IMG/VR virus record: IMGVR_UViG_3300044684_000207
Coordinates: 1-22,464 of that record
DNA: 22,464 bases
Source: a virus
Direction: 5' to 3' (one strand)
Positions 1 through 7,612 of the stretch are shown piece by piece; within the stretch, counting starts at the first letter, position 1; each line of letters starts with the position of its first letter. The position numbers and the translations under genes are program-made. The notes under the pieces were generated by a model. The model saw only the letters and a list, made by a program, of their open reading frames with translations, had not been told where the DNA came from and searched no databases.

Positions 1-1470
1 GCCATGCGCACAGCATGGCAACTCGGCCAAACCTATTGGCGTCAGGCCGATAGCGATTTCACGTCAGATCATCGCCGGTCCGATGAAACGCAGCGCAAAT
101 ACGACATGCTCGTTCAAGAGACGATAGCCTCCCTCTCGCGCTCGCAGGACGAACTCGAAAAATTGCTTCCCGGCCCGTACTACATGGACTCCCCGGATGG
201 TGGCGATGTGACCATCATGGAGCAATTGCGACGCATGGCCGATGACGCTGCGAAATGGCGAGAACACGAGCGCTCGCAGGACGTTGCGCGGGTGGCGGAG
301 ACCGGCCCTAATGCATTCGACTGGCTCGAAACGGAAATAACGGCCGTCGATTGCTGGCATCGCGGCGATCCGAGCTACGAGCACGACGCGCACTGGATGA
401 AAGATAAGGTGCTGAAGCTGATCGGCGATGCGCGCAAGGTATTCTCCGCCCCACAGCCGCCGCAAGCCGGGGCGAGCCGCAACGATTGGCAACATAAGGC
501 GCTCGACCATGGGTTCCAATACTGGCGCGCATCTGATGCGCACGGCGTCGAAGCAACGAAGGCTCAAGCCGTCGAACTGCTTCAAGACTTGCTCGGGGTA
601 GAGGTCGAGATCAATGACAACGGTTGCCAAACGTGCGACGGCAGCGGTCAAATCGGAGGGCCATCCTACTATGCGCCCGATGAAGGCGGCGTGCCGTGTC
701 CCGATTGCGCCCCCACTGCGCCGTCTGTGCTGAGCGATGAGCAGATCGAGGACGCGAGGAGGCTTTCCCAAAAGCTACGCTTTATCCGAGACGATCATGG
801 CTGCCACTTCGACGACTGCGAAGAAGCGGCAGACCTGCTTGCGAATATCGCCGCCGCAGCCCCCGCTGCGCCGGCTGTAGCGCCCGCAATCGCAGCAATC
901 GAATACGCGCTGGAAGCTGACGAAGGAATAGAGTTTTTGCGCGTATGGCTGCACGGCCAGTTTGACGTGATTCGCGATGAATGGCCGGATGCTCCGCAAT
1001 CTGTGTATATCGCCGCCCCCGCACCGGCCGAACCGAAGGGGGAGCAGTGCGAACCGTTGATCTGCCCGACGTGCAAGTCGGCCATCCACGGCGTCCATAC
1101 CGAAGCATGCCGTAAGAAGGCCGAGCAGCAGGACGGTTACGCGCGCTCACTTCCGGCCGGCGTATCCATCAAAGCCTTTCGGGCGGCGTACACCAATCAT
1201 TGGTGCATTTTCATCAAACACCCCTGGGGCCAAACGCCCGTAGCGGTCAAGCATGCGCGCGACGTGAACCTTGCGCATTTGCTGAGTACCGCGAAGCCCG
1301 AGCAGCGAGTGACGACGTTAAGCGACGAGCAGCGCAGCGCAATAGAAGCCGCTATTTTGATTAGCGAAGATATTCAGGCTGGGCGTCATGACGGCGCATT
1401 TTTGACGGATGCGTCCGTGCAGGCGCTGCGTGCCCTTATCTCCACTCGCAACGGGGGCAGCAATGAATGA
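1..1470 (+). CDS. Mosaic early phage protein with Zn-finger-like cysteines (5' partial)
   Basis: The frame is open to the left edge of the window. The first ATG is at 4, but the sequence there (AWQLGQTYWRQADSD) reads like protein interior, so I treat the gene as 5'-truncated. It looks like several phage modules in series: a QTYWRQADSD segment, a related FQYWRASDAHG segment near residue 172, a CxxC...CxxC cluster near residues 209-236 (CQTCDGSG then CPDC, DnaJ-like), two segments opening with LSDEQ (near 242 and 437), and CPTCKSAIHG near 350. Alanine/proline-rich linkers separate them. Such mosaics are common in Burkholderia phage early operons, from my memory of the family; the function is not known. 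The stop overlaps the next gene's ATG. The protein is probably soluble: I see no signal peptide or membrane segment. Confidence 0.75.
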   Translation, partial: AMRTAWQLGQTYWRQADSDFTSDHRRSDETQRKYDMLVQETIASLSRSQDELEKLLPGPYYMDSPDGGDVTIMEQLRRMADDAAKWREHERSQDVARVAETGPNAFDWLETEITAVDCWHRGDPSYEHDAHWMKDKVLKLIGDARKVFSAPQPPQAGASRNDWQHKALDHGFQYWRASDAHGVEATKAQAVELLQDLLGVEVEINDNGCQTCDGSGQIGGPSYYAPDEGGVPCPDCAPTAPSVLSDEQIEDARRLSQKLRFIRDDHGCHFDDCEEAADLLANIAAAAPAAPAVAPAIAAIEYALEADEGIEFLRVWLHGQFDVIRDEWPDAPQSVYIAAPAPAEPKGEQCEPLICPTCKSAIHGVHTEACRKKAEQQDGYARSLPAGVSIKAFRAAYTNHWCIFIKHPWGQTPVAVKHARDVNLAHLLSTAKPEQRVTTLSDEQRSAIEAAILISEDIQAGRHDGAFLTDASVQALRALISTRNGGSNE

Positions 1471-1675
1471 GCCGTTCGATATTGACGAAGTAATGGCGCG
1501 AATCCCAACCGTCGCAAGGCTCTACTACACCGGGCTCGGCTCACGGAGGTATCGGCGCGCGAGCACCCAAAATGGACCCGGCGAGCCACTCGTGCATCGC
1601 AGCCACGTAGAACGCGAGTTGCGCCAGTTGCGCGCCCTTCTCTCCACCCTCAACGGGGGTAAGCATGCTGACTGA
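1463..1675 (+). CDS. Small early phage protein, unknown function
   Basis: A 70-residue protein starting at ATG 1463, inside the last codons of the preceding gene (the stop is at 1468-1470), so translation is probably coupled. The open frame extends upstream to 1409, but that part only shadows the neighbour. The protein starts MNEPFDIDEVMARIP and ends in HVERELRQLRALLSTLNGG. This end closely resembles the C-terminus of the preceding gene (LRALISTRNGG) at both protein and DNA level, which suggests module shuffling at gene ends. No catalytic motif is visible and I do not recognise a function. Confidence 0.6.
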   Translation: MNEPFDIDEVMARIPTVARLYYTGLGSRRYRRASTQNGPGEPLVHRSHVERELRQLRALLSTLNGGKHAD

Positions 1676-2408
1676 CGATGAGATCATCCGCATTTTTCAG
1701 GAAGACGAAAACGACGATGGAAGCGACAGTGCCGCGCTGCGCATAGGCCGCGCTATCGAACGAGCCGTCCTCGCCAGCGCGAGGCAGGCGCAGGGTTATT
1801 GCGCCGAGGGCGACCGTTGCGTTTGCGGTGGTGATCTTCCGAGAGTACGTGAGGGTTGTGGCAATTGGCGCAAGCCCGAGAAAATCGCCGCCCCGACGCC
1901 CGCAGCAGCGCAGGATGCACAAGCGAAAGATGATCGGTATACCGAAGGTTACGACGATGGAATGGCGAACGCGCGAGAACTGCTCGCAGACATGCGAGTC
2001 AAGGCCGATGACCATCGCCGTTTAGTGCGCGAGCTTGACGTGCTGCTGAACGGCGAAGAAGGCGCAGCCAAACAAGCGTCACTCTGTGATGTTGTCGCAC
2101 AGGTTCGTCGCGAGGGCATTCGTTCGGTTCAGCACAAGGGCGATGAGGCGCAGGACGAGCGCGGGGCTTTTGAGGTGTGGTTTATCCAAGAGTCACGGCG
2201 AGGCAAAACGATACTTGGTGCCTGGGACGGCTGGCAATCCCGCGCGGCAGCATCGCCAGTTAGCGGGGCGGCGGTTGACGCAAAACGGTATCAAATCGTC
2301 AGGCTCAACGCATATAGCTACGGCGTCAACAACCCTACACCGGAGGAATTTGACGCCAAGGTAGATGCCGCAATCGAGCGCATCGAGCGCGCGGGAGGGA
2401 AAGGATGA
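1665..2408 (+). CDS. Mosaic early phage protein, unknown function
   Basis: A 247-residue protein starting at ATG 1665 and overlapping the previous stop by 11 bases. The N-terminus (MLTDDEIIRIFQ) matches the opening of the later gene at 3140 (LTDDQFDAYIRK), a recurring start module in this operon. The middle contains a cysteine cluster (CVCGGD...GCGNW, near residues 52-66) and a charged helical stretch. Near residues 166-191 there is a segment AFEVWFI...WDGWQSRAAA, which I know as a common insert in Gram-negative phage early proteins. Its role is unknown. The gene ends in an ATGA overlap with the next one. Confidence 0.75.
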   Translation: MLTDDEIIRIFQEDENDDGSDSAALRIGRAIERAVLASARQAQGYCAEGDRCVCGGDLPRVREGCGNWRKPEKIAAPTPAAAQDAQAKDDRYTEGYDDGMANARELLADMRVKADDHRRLVRELDVLLNGEEGAAKQASLCDVVAQVRREGIRSVQHKGDEAQDERGAFEVWFIQESRRGKTILGAWDGWQSRAAASPVSGAAVDAKRYQIVRLNAYSYGVNNPTPEEFDAKVDAAIERIERAGGKG

Positions 2409-2614
2409 ACGCCCATCAACGAAGGGTCGAGCGTCGTGCGGTGGCCCGGTTTCGCGAGAAATATGCACCTCTGTTCAATCGCTGGCCGCACTGGACGGAG
2501 CGTGCAGAGAAGCGCTGCCGAGCCTGCAACGGAAACGACGGCGATTTGCCGTGTGCTTACCCTGAAGGGCATCCGAACTGTTTGCGCGGCGAGCGGGCGG
2601 GAGGAAAGGCATGA
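2405..2614 (+). CDS. Small Cys-containing early phage protein
   Basis: A 69-residue basic protein starting in an ATGA overlap with the preceding stop (2406-2408). It has CRACNGNDGDLPCAYPEGHPNC near residues 38-59, a CxxC pair followed by two more cysteines and a histidine, suggesting a small zinc-binding fold. It opens with a basic, arginine-rich helix (residues 4-20). The stop overlaps the start of the HNH-AP2 gene. I do not recognise a specific family. Confidence 0.6.
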   Translation: MNAHQRRVERRAVARFREKYAPLFNRWPHWTERAEKRCRACNGNDGDLPCAYPEGHPNCLRGERAGGKA

Positions 2615-3150
2615 ACGAACGCCCGGACGCCGAAGTCCTGCGGTCCTTGTTCTCCTACGAACCCGATACTGGAATATTGCGATGGAAGACGCGCCCAGCC
2701 ACGAGAAGCACCGCAATGGCCGGCGATGAAGCGGGGACAGTCAATCGACAAGGGAAATACAAAAGCCGGCGCGTAACGGTCAAGGGTCGCGTCTATGCCG
2801 TTCACAACGTTATATGGTGCATCGTAACGGGAAAGTGGCCGGTCATAGAAATAGATCACGAGGACTGCGACGGGACCAATAACCGTTGGTCGAATTTAAG
2901 GCCGGCAACGCGTCTCCAGCAGTCTCATAACCGCCCTCTGCAAACCAACAACAAGAGCGGATTCAAGGGCGTCAGATGGCGCAAGCAGGAGCGTAAATGG
3001 GTGGCTCGAATCACGGTCGAGGGGAAGAAGATGGGGCTCGGATTTTTCGACCACCCGGAAGAAGCTGCGCATGCTTACAACAAGGCTGCGGTGAAGTACT
3101 TCGGCGAGTTCGCCACGCTTAACCCTGTAGGAGGCAACTTTGCTGACTGA
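2611..3150 (+). CDS. HNH endonuclease with C-terminal AP2 DNA-binding domain
   Basis: A 179-residue protein of the phage HNH-AP2 homing endonuclease type. The N-terminal half has the HNH_3 layout: H65..W69, then the metal/catalytic segment VIEIDHEDCDGTNNRWSNLR (D82, H83, D85, N90, N91, N95). The C-terminal part (about 115-172: SGFKGVRW..., then FFDHPEEAAHAYNKAA, then FGEFATLN) is an AP2 domain, which binds DNA. Proteins of this family cut DNA and often act as selfish mobile genes in phages. Here the gene sits inside a tightly overlapping operon (4-base overlap at each side or similar), so it is either a recent free-standing insertion or recruited to phage biology. It starts at ATG 2611 after GGGAGGAAAGGC. 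Confidence 0.9.
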   Translation: MNERPDAEVLRSLFSYEPDTGILRWKTRPATRSTAMAGDEAGTVNRQGKYKSRRVTVKGRVYAVHNVIWCIVTGKWPVIEIDHEDCDGTNNRWSNLRPATRLQQSHNRPLQTNNKSGFKGVRWRKQERKWVARITVEGKKMGLGFFDHPEEAAHAYNKAAVKYFGEFATLNPVGGNFAD

Positions 3151-3382
3151 CGACCAGTTCGACGCCTACATCCGCAAGCGCTACGGCGTCGGTATCGAGC
3201 AATGCTGCGGCAGCGTTCTTGGCGAAGACTTGCGTGACTGCTGGCGCACCGCACGCGAGGCCGCGATAGAGGAATGCGCCCAACTATGCGAGCGACGCGC
3301 GCAGAAAGTAGCGTCCGTGACTCGCCATTCTGAGGGGCACGTTCTGGCCGCCGCTATCCGCGCACTTCGGGAGGGGAAATGA
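3140..3382 (+). CDS. Small early phage protein with paired cysteines
   Basis: An 80-residue protein. The best start is TTG 3140, because a strong Shine-Dalgarno sequence TAGGAGG lies at 3128-3134. It begins inside the 3' end of the HNH-AP2 gene. The sequence opens LTDDQFDAYIRKRYG, related to the start of the gene at 1665. It has cysteines at IEQCCGS and EECAQLCERR, and ends AAIRALREGK, an ending type shared by several of its neighbours. No catalytic motif. Function unknown. Confidence 0.6.
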   Translation: MLTDDQFDAYIRKRYGVGIEQCCGSVLGEDLRDCWRTAREAAIEECAQLCERRAQKVASVTRHSEGHVLAAAIRALREGK

Positions 3383-3564
3383 GCAACGACGCATTCAAGC
3401 AGGCAATGAACGCAATGAAATTTCCACTAACGGCACCGCACCTTCGCAAGTACGCAATTGAAAACGATATGTGCCCACAATGCGCCGGGCTGCTCGATGT
3501 TGGATGGGAATGCAACGATTGCGGATTCGATGCGATGCCAGAGGCCAAAGGAGAAGGCGCATGA
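3379..3564 (+). CDS. Small zinc-ribbon phage protein
   Basis: A 61-residue protein in an ATGA overlap with the preceding stop. Near residues 32-49 it shows CPQCAGLLDVGWECNDCG, two CxxC pairs about ten residues apart, the classic zinc ribbon spacing. Such small ribbons usually bind nucleic acid or a protein partner; which one applies here cannot be told from sequence. The stop overlaps the next start (ATG 3561). Confidence 0.65.
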   Translation: MSNDAFKQAMNAMKFPLTAPHLRKYAIENDMCPQCAGLLDVGWECNDCGFDAMPEAKGEGA

Positions 3565-4370
3565 CAACCCCCACCCAAGACCTGTGCGAGCAGTTGGAAC
3601 TGGCCGCATATCATTCGCCATATTGGCGCAAGTTGTTCGGCGAATCCAAGTCGCTGATCGAGGACCAGGCCGCGCGCATCGCCGAGTTGGAATCCGGCTT
3701 GCGCGGACTAAGCGATATGTACGCGTTTGCGTGGGATTCGACGGACGGATGCCTGTGGATGAGCCCGGAGGGAACCGCTCGATATGAGTCGGCGCACAAA
3801 GAAGCGCGTCGCCTGCTCGGAGAGGAACTGATGGAGGCGGGTGAAGATGGCGAACTTGTGCCAGAACACGAAGAGTACCGCGAGCTAAAGGCCCGCATCA
3901 CCTCTCTCGAAGCCAAATGCGCCCTACTGGCGGCATCGCTGGATCAATCGGAGCGTGAGGTCGAGGACTTGAAGCACGACATCGACCGGTATCAAGAGAT
4001 CACGAAAGCCGAAGTCGAGCATAGCGCCTCTCTCGAAGCGCAGCTACAGCAGCGGGGCGAGCCGGTGGCGTGGCGCTCCGCTTCATTTCCGGACGGATTT
4101 ACAACTCGAAAAGACGTTGCGGAGCGATGGAGGCACGAGGATGGAAGAGTGATAGAGCTTTTCGACCACCCGGCCGCCTCGGCGGCGATCGAGAATGCCT
4201 TCCGCCTCCAGTGCCAACTCGGTATCAACGTCGAATACGATGGCTCGTACGTCACGGCTTGGAAGGGCGAGGTCGAGGTGACTCGGGAATGCGCCGAGGA
4301 CGATCGTGCGTCGGCGACGCGCGAGGCGATATCCGAAGTGGCGGCACGCGCCGGAAAGGAGAAATCATGA
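3561..4370 (+). CDS. Coiled-coil mosaic early phage protein
   Basis: A 269-residue protein. I chose ATG 3561 because it overlaps the preceding stop and follows AAAGGAGAAGGC; the open frame runs back to 3471 but that part is a shadow of the zinc-ribbon gene. Residues about 30-45 and 105-170 are heptad-rich and charged (ARIAELESGLRGL; KARITSLEAKCALLAASLDQ), so coiled coils and oligomerisation are likely. A segment GEPVAWRS...GRVIELFDHP (near 175-210) is a module I have seen at the ends of many phage early proteins. Role unknown. Confidence 0.75.
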   Translation: MTTPTQDLCEQLELAAYHSPYWRKLFGESKSLIEDQAARIAELESGLRGLSDMYAFAWDSTDGCLWMSPEGTARYESAHKEARRLLGEELMEAGEDGELVPEHEEYRELKARITSLEAKCALLAASLDQSEREVEDLKHDIDRYQEITKAEVEHSASLEAQLQQRGEPVAWRSASFPDGFTTRKDVAERWRHEDGRVIELFDHPAASAAIENAFRLQCQLGINVEYDGSYVTAWKGEVEVTRECAEDDRASATREAISEVAARAGKEKS

Positions 4371-4708
4371 AAATGGCCCGCGCATCCGAGGCTGATATTG
4401 AAGCCTCACTCGAAATCTTGCGACACCTGGAAGCACTCGAACGGGGATTCATGCCAGAGGTTGGCGACGGCGATGAGATCGAATGGTTCGCCCCCGAAGA
4501 CCCCGATGATTGTCAGCGCGCCCTTCGCGCAATCCTTGATGCATCCGCTAAGGGCAGCATATTCCGCGTCGTGTTCGGTATGGCCGTTGTGCTAGATCCG
4601 CGCAATGAACTGCTTGACCCAGGCGCCGATACGATCGAGATGCATCCGAAGATCGTCAAGGCGTTGACGGCAATGGAGACGTCGAATGCTCATCAAACCG
4701 GAGAATAA
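4367..4708 (+). CDS. Hypothetical early phage protein
   Basis: A 113-residue acidic protein starting in an ATGA overlap at 4367 after AAAGGAGAAATC, a good ribosome site. The open frame continues upstream to 4070 but that part is an arginine-rich shadow. It has a helical N-terminus (EASLEILRHLEALERGF), the acidic stretch EVGDGDEIEWFAPEDPDD, and a hydrophobic core (FRVVFGMAVVLDPRNELLD). No known motif. It overlaps the following HNH gene by 23 bases. Confidence 0.65.
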   Translation: MKMARASEADIEASLEILRHLEALERGFMPEVGDGDEIEWFAPEDPDDCQRALRAILDASAKGSIFRVVFGMAVVLDPRNELLDPGADTIEMHPKIVKALTAMETSNAHQTGE

Positions 4709-5114
4709 AGCCCGCTATCCGAAAAACTGGCTCGAGATCCGCGCGCGCATCCTTGCACGAGCTGAGAATCGTTGCGAGCAGTGCCGAGTCCTGAATGGCG
4801 ACATGATCGTTCGCGGCATCGATAAGGACGCCGGCACGTTTCAGCGCTTCGAAGGCGACGGCGAGGTCTATGCGGCTGACGATGGTCGATTGTTGGGCCG
4901 CTGCAAAGCGTCCGAGTACTGCGGCTGCAAGTGGACGAAGGTCGTGCTTACCATCGCTCACCTCGACCACGTGCCGGAGCACGTCGACGATAGCAACCTG
5001 AAAGCACTATGCCAAAGGTGCCATCTCGCCTATGACGCTGAACACCACGCCGCCAATGCACGCGAAACACGGCGAGCGCGTAAGGCGATTGGCGATCTTT
5101 TTGCGGAGGCGTGA
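4686..5114 (+). CDS. HNH endonuclease-family protein
   Basis: A 142-residue protein of the Cys-His HNH type. A first CxxC pair (C30, C33; ENRCEQCRV) and a second (C109, C112; LCQRCHLAYD) would hold a structural zinc. Between them lies AHLDHVPEHVDDSNLKALC, with H92, D94, H95 and N104 in positions expected for the beta-beta-alpha metal finger. An insert at residues 40-85 contains further cysteines (C73, C79, C81). Known relatives nick or cut DNA, for example in packaging, recombination or homing. The start at ATG 4686 lies inside the preceding gene. This is the second nuclease in the early operon. Confidence 0.8.
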   Translation: MLIKPENKARYPKNWLEIRARILARAENRCEQCRVLNGDMIVRGIDKDAGTFQRFEGDGEVYAADDGRLLGRCKASEYCGCKWTKVVLTIAHLDHVPEHVDDSNLKALCQRCHLAYDAEHHAANARETRRARKAIGDLFAEA

Positions 5115-5359
5115 TGAGCCTAAATCGAATCTTGGAAGAGGGAACCATCGAGGTCAACGAGCCCGACGAGTTCTCTGGTTATTGGGACGGAAACCATATC
5201 TGGGTGAAGCGCGTCAGCGATGAGGTTTGGTACATCCAAGTGCGTACGCCTAGCGGTGGATATGCTTATGACGGGTATTGGCGTCCTGAGCGCACCGTCG
5301 ATCTTGCAAGAGCCATCGACGAGGCTTTCGACGGTGCGATGCTGTTTGGGGAGGAATGA
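5114..5359 (+). CDS. Hypothetical early phage protein
   Basis: An 81-residue acidic protein. ATG 5114 is preferred over GTG 5111 (directly in front, in frame); the ribosome site is GCGGAGGCG just upstream and the start overlaps the previous stop. Aromatic-rich sequence (YWDGNHIWVKRVSDEVWYIQ; GYAYDGYWRPERTVD) suggests a compact beta fold, followed by a helix (LARAIDEAFDGAMLF). I do not recognise a family. The stop overlaps the ASCH gene start. Confidence 0.65.
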   Translation: MSLNRILEEGTIEVNEPDEFSGYWDGNHIWVKRVSDEVWYIQVRTPSGGYAYDGYWRPERTVDLARAIDEAFDGAMLFGEE

Positions 5360-5766
5360 TGAAAGCTCTATCTATCCGACAGCCCTATGCATGGCTGATC
5401 GTCAACGGTTTCAAGGACATCGAAAATCGCACATGGCCGACGTATTTCCGTGGCCGGGTGTTGATCCATGCTGGCGTCAACTACCCAAAACGAGACTATC
5501 GTGACGATGCCGAAGACTACTCCGACGAATACGGCATCGAGTATCCGCCACGCGAGCAGATGATCGGCGGAATCGTTGGCGTCGCCACAATCACCGACTG
5601 CGTGCGCGAGAGCAAATCGAAGTGGTTCAACGGTCCGTATGGTTTCGTGTTGACCGATGCGAAGCCGTTGCCGTTTCTTGCTTGTCCTGGGAAGTTGAGT
5701 TTCTTCGATGTGCCTGACGATGTGGCCGAGACGTTGCGCGCTTTGCACGCGAAGGAGCCTGTATGA
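5356..5766 (+). CDS. ASCH domain protein
   Basis: A 136-residue protein with the ASCH (PUA-like) layout: LSIRQPYAWLIVNGFKDIEN at residues 5-24, then RTWPT..RGRVLIHAG (25-40), the core strand IVGVATITDCV (73-83) and the closing strand WFNGPYGFVLTDAKPLPF (90-107). ASCH domains are RNA-binding-like folds; some family members hydrolyse modified nucleosides such as N4-acetylcytidine. Whether this one is an enzyme cannot be decided from the sequence, but the conserved N-terminal Lys/Arg/Glu-containing segment is intact. In phages these genes are accessory; roles in nucleotide metabolism or in handling modified bases are possible but are inference. Starts at ATG 5356 or 5359, overlapping the previous stop. 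Confidence 0.85.
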   Translation: MMKALSIRQPYAWLIVNGFKDIENRTWPTYFRGRVLIHAGVNYPKRDYRDDAEDYSDEYGIEYPPREQMIGGIVGVATITDCVRESKSKWFNGPYGFVLTDAKPLPFLACPGKLSFFDVPDDVAETLRALHAKEPV

Positions 5767-5924
5767 CCGAACCCGGAGCAACCTGTTCCCACGGCAAAAC
5801 GTGGGACGAGAAATGCAAAGAGTGCGATCTCGTGTGGAATCGCGAGATCGTCAGACGATGGGCACCCGTTGTTGAAGAGGCGCAACGGGCTATTGAGGAA
5901 GCGGAGAGGGAGAGGATAGCGTGA
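5763..5924 (+). CDS. Tiny Cys/His phage protein (53 aa)
   Basis: A short gene between the ASCH gene and the next GTG-started gene, with exact overlaps at both ends (ATG 5763 in the ASCH stop; its TGA 5922-5924 overlaps GTG 5921). It encodes CSHGKTWDEKCKECDLVW near residues 8-25, a C-x-H...C-x-x-C pattern that could bind one zinc, followed by a charged helix (VVEEAQRAIEEAERERIA). I recall similar CxHG...CxxC small proteins in Burkholderia phage early regions. The gap-free fit and good codon pattern support it despite its size. Confidence 0.65.
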   Translation: MTEPGATCSHGKTWDEKCKECDLVWNREIVRRWAPVVEEAQRAIEEAERERIA

Positions 5925-6247
5925 GGTTCTTCATATCCGGCGACGTCTGCCGCGAGGAAGTGATCGGCGAACCTGTCGAGATCGAACAAGCGCCGAACGA
6001 AGTTTTCGCCGTGCATCGCGTCCACGTAGGCGCAGATCCGCGCGGGCCGCTGTGGGCCGTCTCCCACGTCGAAACCGGAATGCGCATCGCAGGCGGCGAT
6101 TCGATCGATTTCGCGATCAGGTTGGCGCGTGAGGCATTCGCCAGGAAGACGCCCGAAGAAATCGCCAAGGCGCTGCGAGATGGGCGCAAGTTGTTGCTGG
6201 CGATCAAAGCGAAGCCGGTCGGGCCGTTTGTGGCGGTCGACCTATAG
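5921..6247 (+). CDS. Hypothetical early phage protein, last gene of operon
   Basis: A 108-residue protein starting at GTG 5921, overlapping the previous stop. Its N-terminal part looks beta-rich (VFAVHRVHVG...LWAVSHVETG), followed by helices (FAIRLAREAF; EEIAKALRDGRKLLLAI). No known motif. It is the last gene before a clear intrinsic terminator 36 bases downstream, so it closes the early transcript seen here. Confidence 0.65.
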   Translation: MRFFISGDVCREEVIGEPVEIEQAPNEVFAVHRVHVGADPRGPLWAVSHVETGMRIAGGDSIDFAIRLAREAFARKTPEEIAKALRDGRKLLLAIKAKPVGPFVAVDL

Positions 6248-6282
6248 CGCCCGCCGCACCGCGGCAAATCAGATCAATCCTA

Positions 6283-6308
6283 CGGCCGCCTAGCGGCCGG
6301 TTTCTTTT
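6283..6308 (+). terminator. Intrinsic terminator ending the early operon
   Basis: A perfect 7-bp stem CGGCCGC / GCGGCCG (6283-6289 and 6293-6299) with loop CTA, followed by GTTTCTTTT. It lies between the last early gene and the DUF4224-integrase pair, so it would separate early expression from the integration genes. Confidence 0.8.
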
Positions 6309-6320
6309 GTGGGAGTGGAG

Positions 6321-6542
6321 ATGAGCGACCTCATTCTTAGCGAGGAAGAGATTGTCGACGTTACAAAAAAACGGCGCCATAGTTCGCAGGTGCTCGTTCT
6401 GCGTATGCTCGGCATCCATCATAAAATCCGTCCCGATGGAACTGTCATCGTATCGCGCACGCACTTCGATGAGGTTATGGGACCGAAAGCATCGCGCCGC
6501 AAGGCTGTCGAGCCGGAACCCGACTGGAGCGCAGCAGCGTAG
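6321..6542 (+). CDS. DUF4224 domain protein, probable excisionase-like partner of integrase
   Basis: A 73-residue protein. I chose ATG 6321 (MSDLILSEEEIVDVTKKRR), preceded by GGGAGTGGAG; the in-frame GTG 6309 lies in the terminator tail. The protein matches the DUF4224 pattern as I know it: an acidic LSEEEI start, KRRHSSQVLVLRMLGI, then a DGTVIVSR strand before the end helix. DUF4224 genes typically sit directly before phage integrases, and a role in excision or directionality is suspected but not proven. The stop is 8 bases before the integrase start, so the two are probably co-transcribed. Confidence 0.8.
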   Translation: MSDLILSEEEIVDVTKKRRHSSQVLVLRMLGIHHKIRPDGTVIVSRTHFDEVMGPKASRRKAVEPEPDWSAAA

Positions 6543-6550
6543 GAGGAATC

Positions 6551-7603
6551 GTGCCAAAGCCGCGCAAGCCAGAGAACAAGGGACTACCGAAGCGCTGGCG
6601 CAATATCAACGGGGTCTACTACTATGCCGTCCCGAGTGAATTGAAAGACTCATGGGATGGCAAGCAATTGTTCCGGCTGGGATCTACGCTGCCGGAAGCC
6701 TATCGGGTCTGGGCCGAGCGCATCGGATCAATTGACGACGCAAAGACCATCGCGCAGTTGCTCGACCGGTATTCGATGGAAGTCGTCCCAAAGAAGGAAA
6801 TTACGACACAGGCCCACAATGCCATTGCCATCAAGAGGCTGCGCGCCGTGCTTGGCAAGATGCCTCTTCTGAGCATCAAGCCCCGGAGCGTCTATCAGTA
6901 CATCGACAAGCGCGCAGCCAAAGTTGCGGCCAAGCGAGAGATTGAGGTTCTGTCGCATGCCTTCACGAAGGCCGTGGAGTGGGGGTATCTGGACAGGCAC
7001 CCATTCAAGGGCGAGGTCAGGCTTGAGGGCGAGAAGGCGCGCACGCGCTACATCGAGGATTGGGAGATCGTCGAGTGCTTGTCGATCGAATCGAAACGGA
7101 AGAAGGGGAGTGTGCTGGCCGTCCAGTCGTACATGCGCATCAAGCTATTGACTGGCATGCGACGCGGCGATCTGCTGCGACTCACGATGTCCGACTTGCA
7201 GGACGACGGCATCCATGTCCAGCCAGGGAAGACCGAGCACACTACCGGCAAGCGCCTGATCTACGAATGGTCGGACGAACTAAAGGATGCCGTCGCGATG
7301 GCAAAAAACGCGCGCCCCGTGCCGCTGTCGCCTTTCCTGTTCTGCAACCGACTAGGGGAGTGCTATTTCAATGAGATGACTGGACGGGCCGGGGGATGGG
7401 ATACGATGTGGAAGAACTTCATGACCCGCGTGAAGAAGGAAACCAAGGTCACGGAGCACTTCACGGAGCACGACTTGCGGGCGAAGTGTGCGAGCGACGC
7501 CGAGACGCTCGAGCACGCCAAGGCGCTACTTTCGCACGCAGACGGGAAGACGACGGAGCGCATCTACCGGCGCAAACCGGAGCGCGTGAAGCCGCTCAGA
7601 TAG
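6551..7603 (+). CDS. int: Tyrosine-family site-specific integrase
   Basis: A 350-residue phage integrase, starting at GTG 6551 after the strong ribosome site AGGAGGA (6541-6546). An N-terminal arm-binding region (about 1-55) precedes a core-binding domain (about 60-155, with IAQLLDRYSMEVVP) and the catalytic domain. Catalytic residues visible: R204 (LTGMRRGDLLRL), K227 (PGKTEH), H307 and R310 (EHDLRAKCASD), H329 (LLSHAD) and nucleophile Y339 (TERIYRR). All are present and the length is normal, so it should be active. It acts on the att site 146 bases downstream, a tRNA-Ser 3' end. The DUF4224 protein is the likely partner for excision. Confidence 0.95.
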   Translation: MPKPRKPENKGLPKRWRNINGVYYYAVPSELKDSWDGKQLFRLGSTLPEAYRVWAERIGSIDDAKTIAQLLDRYSMEVVPKKEITTQAHNAIAIKRLRAVLGKMPLLSIKPRSVYQYIDKRAAKVAAKREIEVLSHAFTKAVEWGYLDRHPFKGEVRLEGEKARTRYIEDWEIVECLSIESKRKKGSVLAVQSYMRIKLLTGMRRGDLLRLTMSDLQDDGIHVQPGKTEHTTGKRLIYEWSDELKDAVAMAKNARPVPLSPFLFCNRLGECYFNEMTGRAGGWDTMWKNFMTRVKKETKVTEHFTEHDLRAKCASDAETLEHAKALLSHADGKTTERIYRRKPERVKPLR

Positions 7604-7612
7604 GTCGGAAAC

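Noticed and set aside
64-1150. Long minus-strand open frames opposite the first gene
   Set aside because: They are antisense shadows in GC-rich coding DNA, with arginine-rich content and no ribosome sites, while the plus-strand gene fits the operon.
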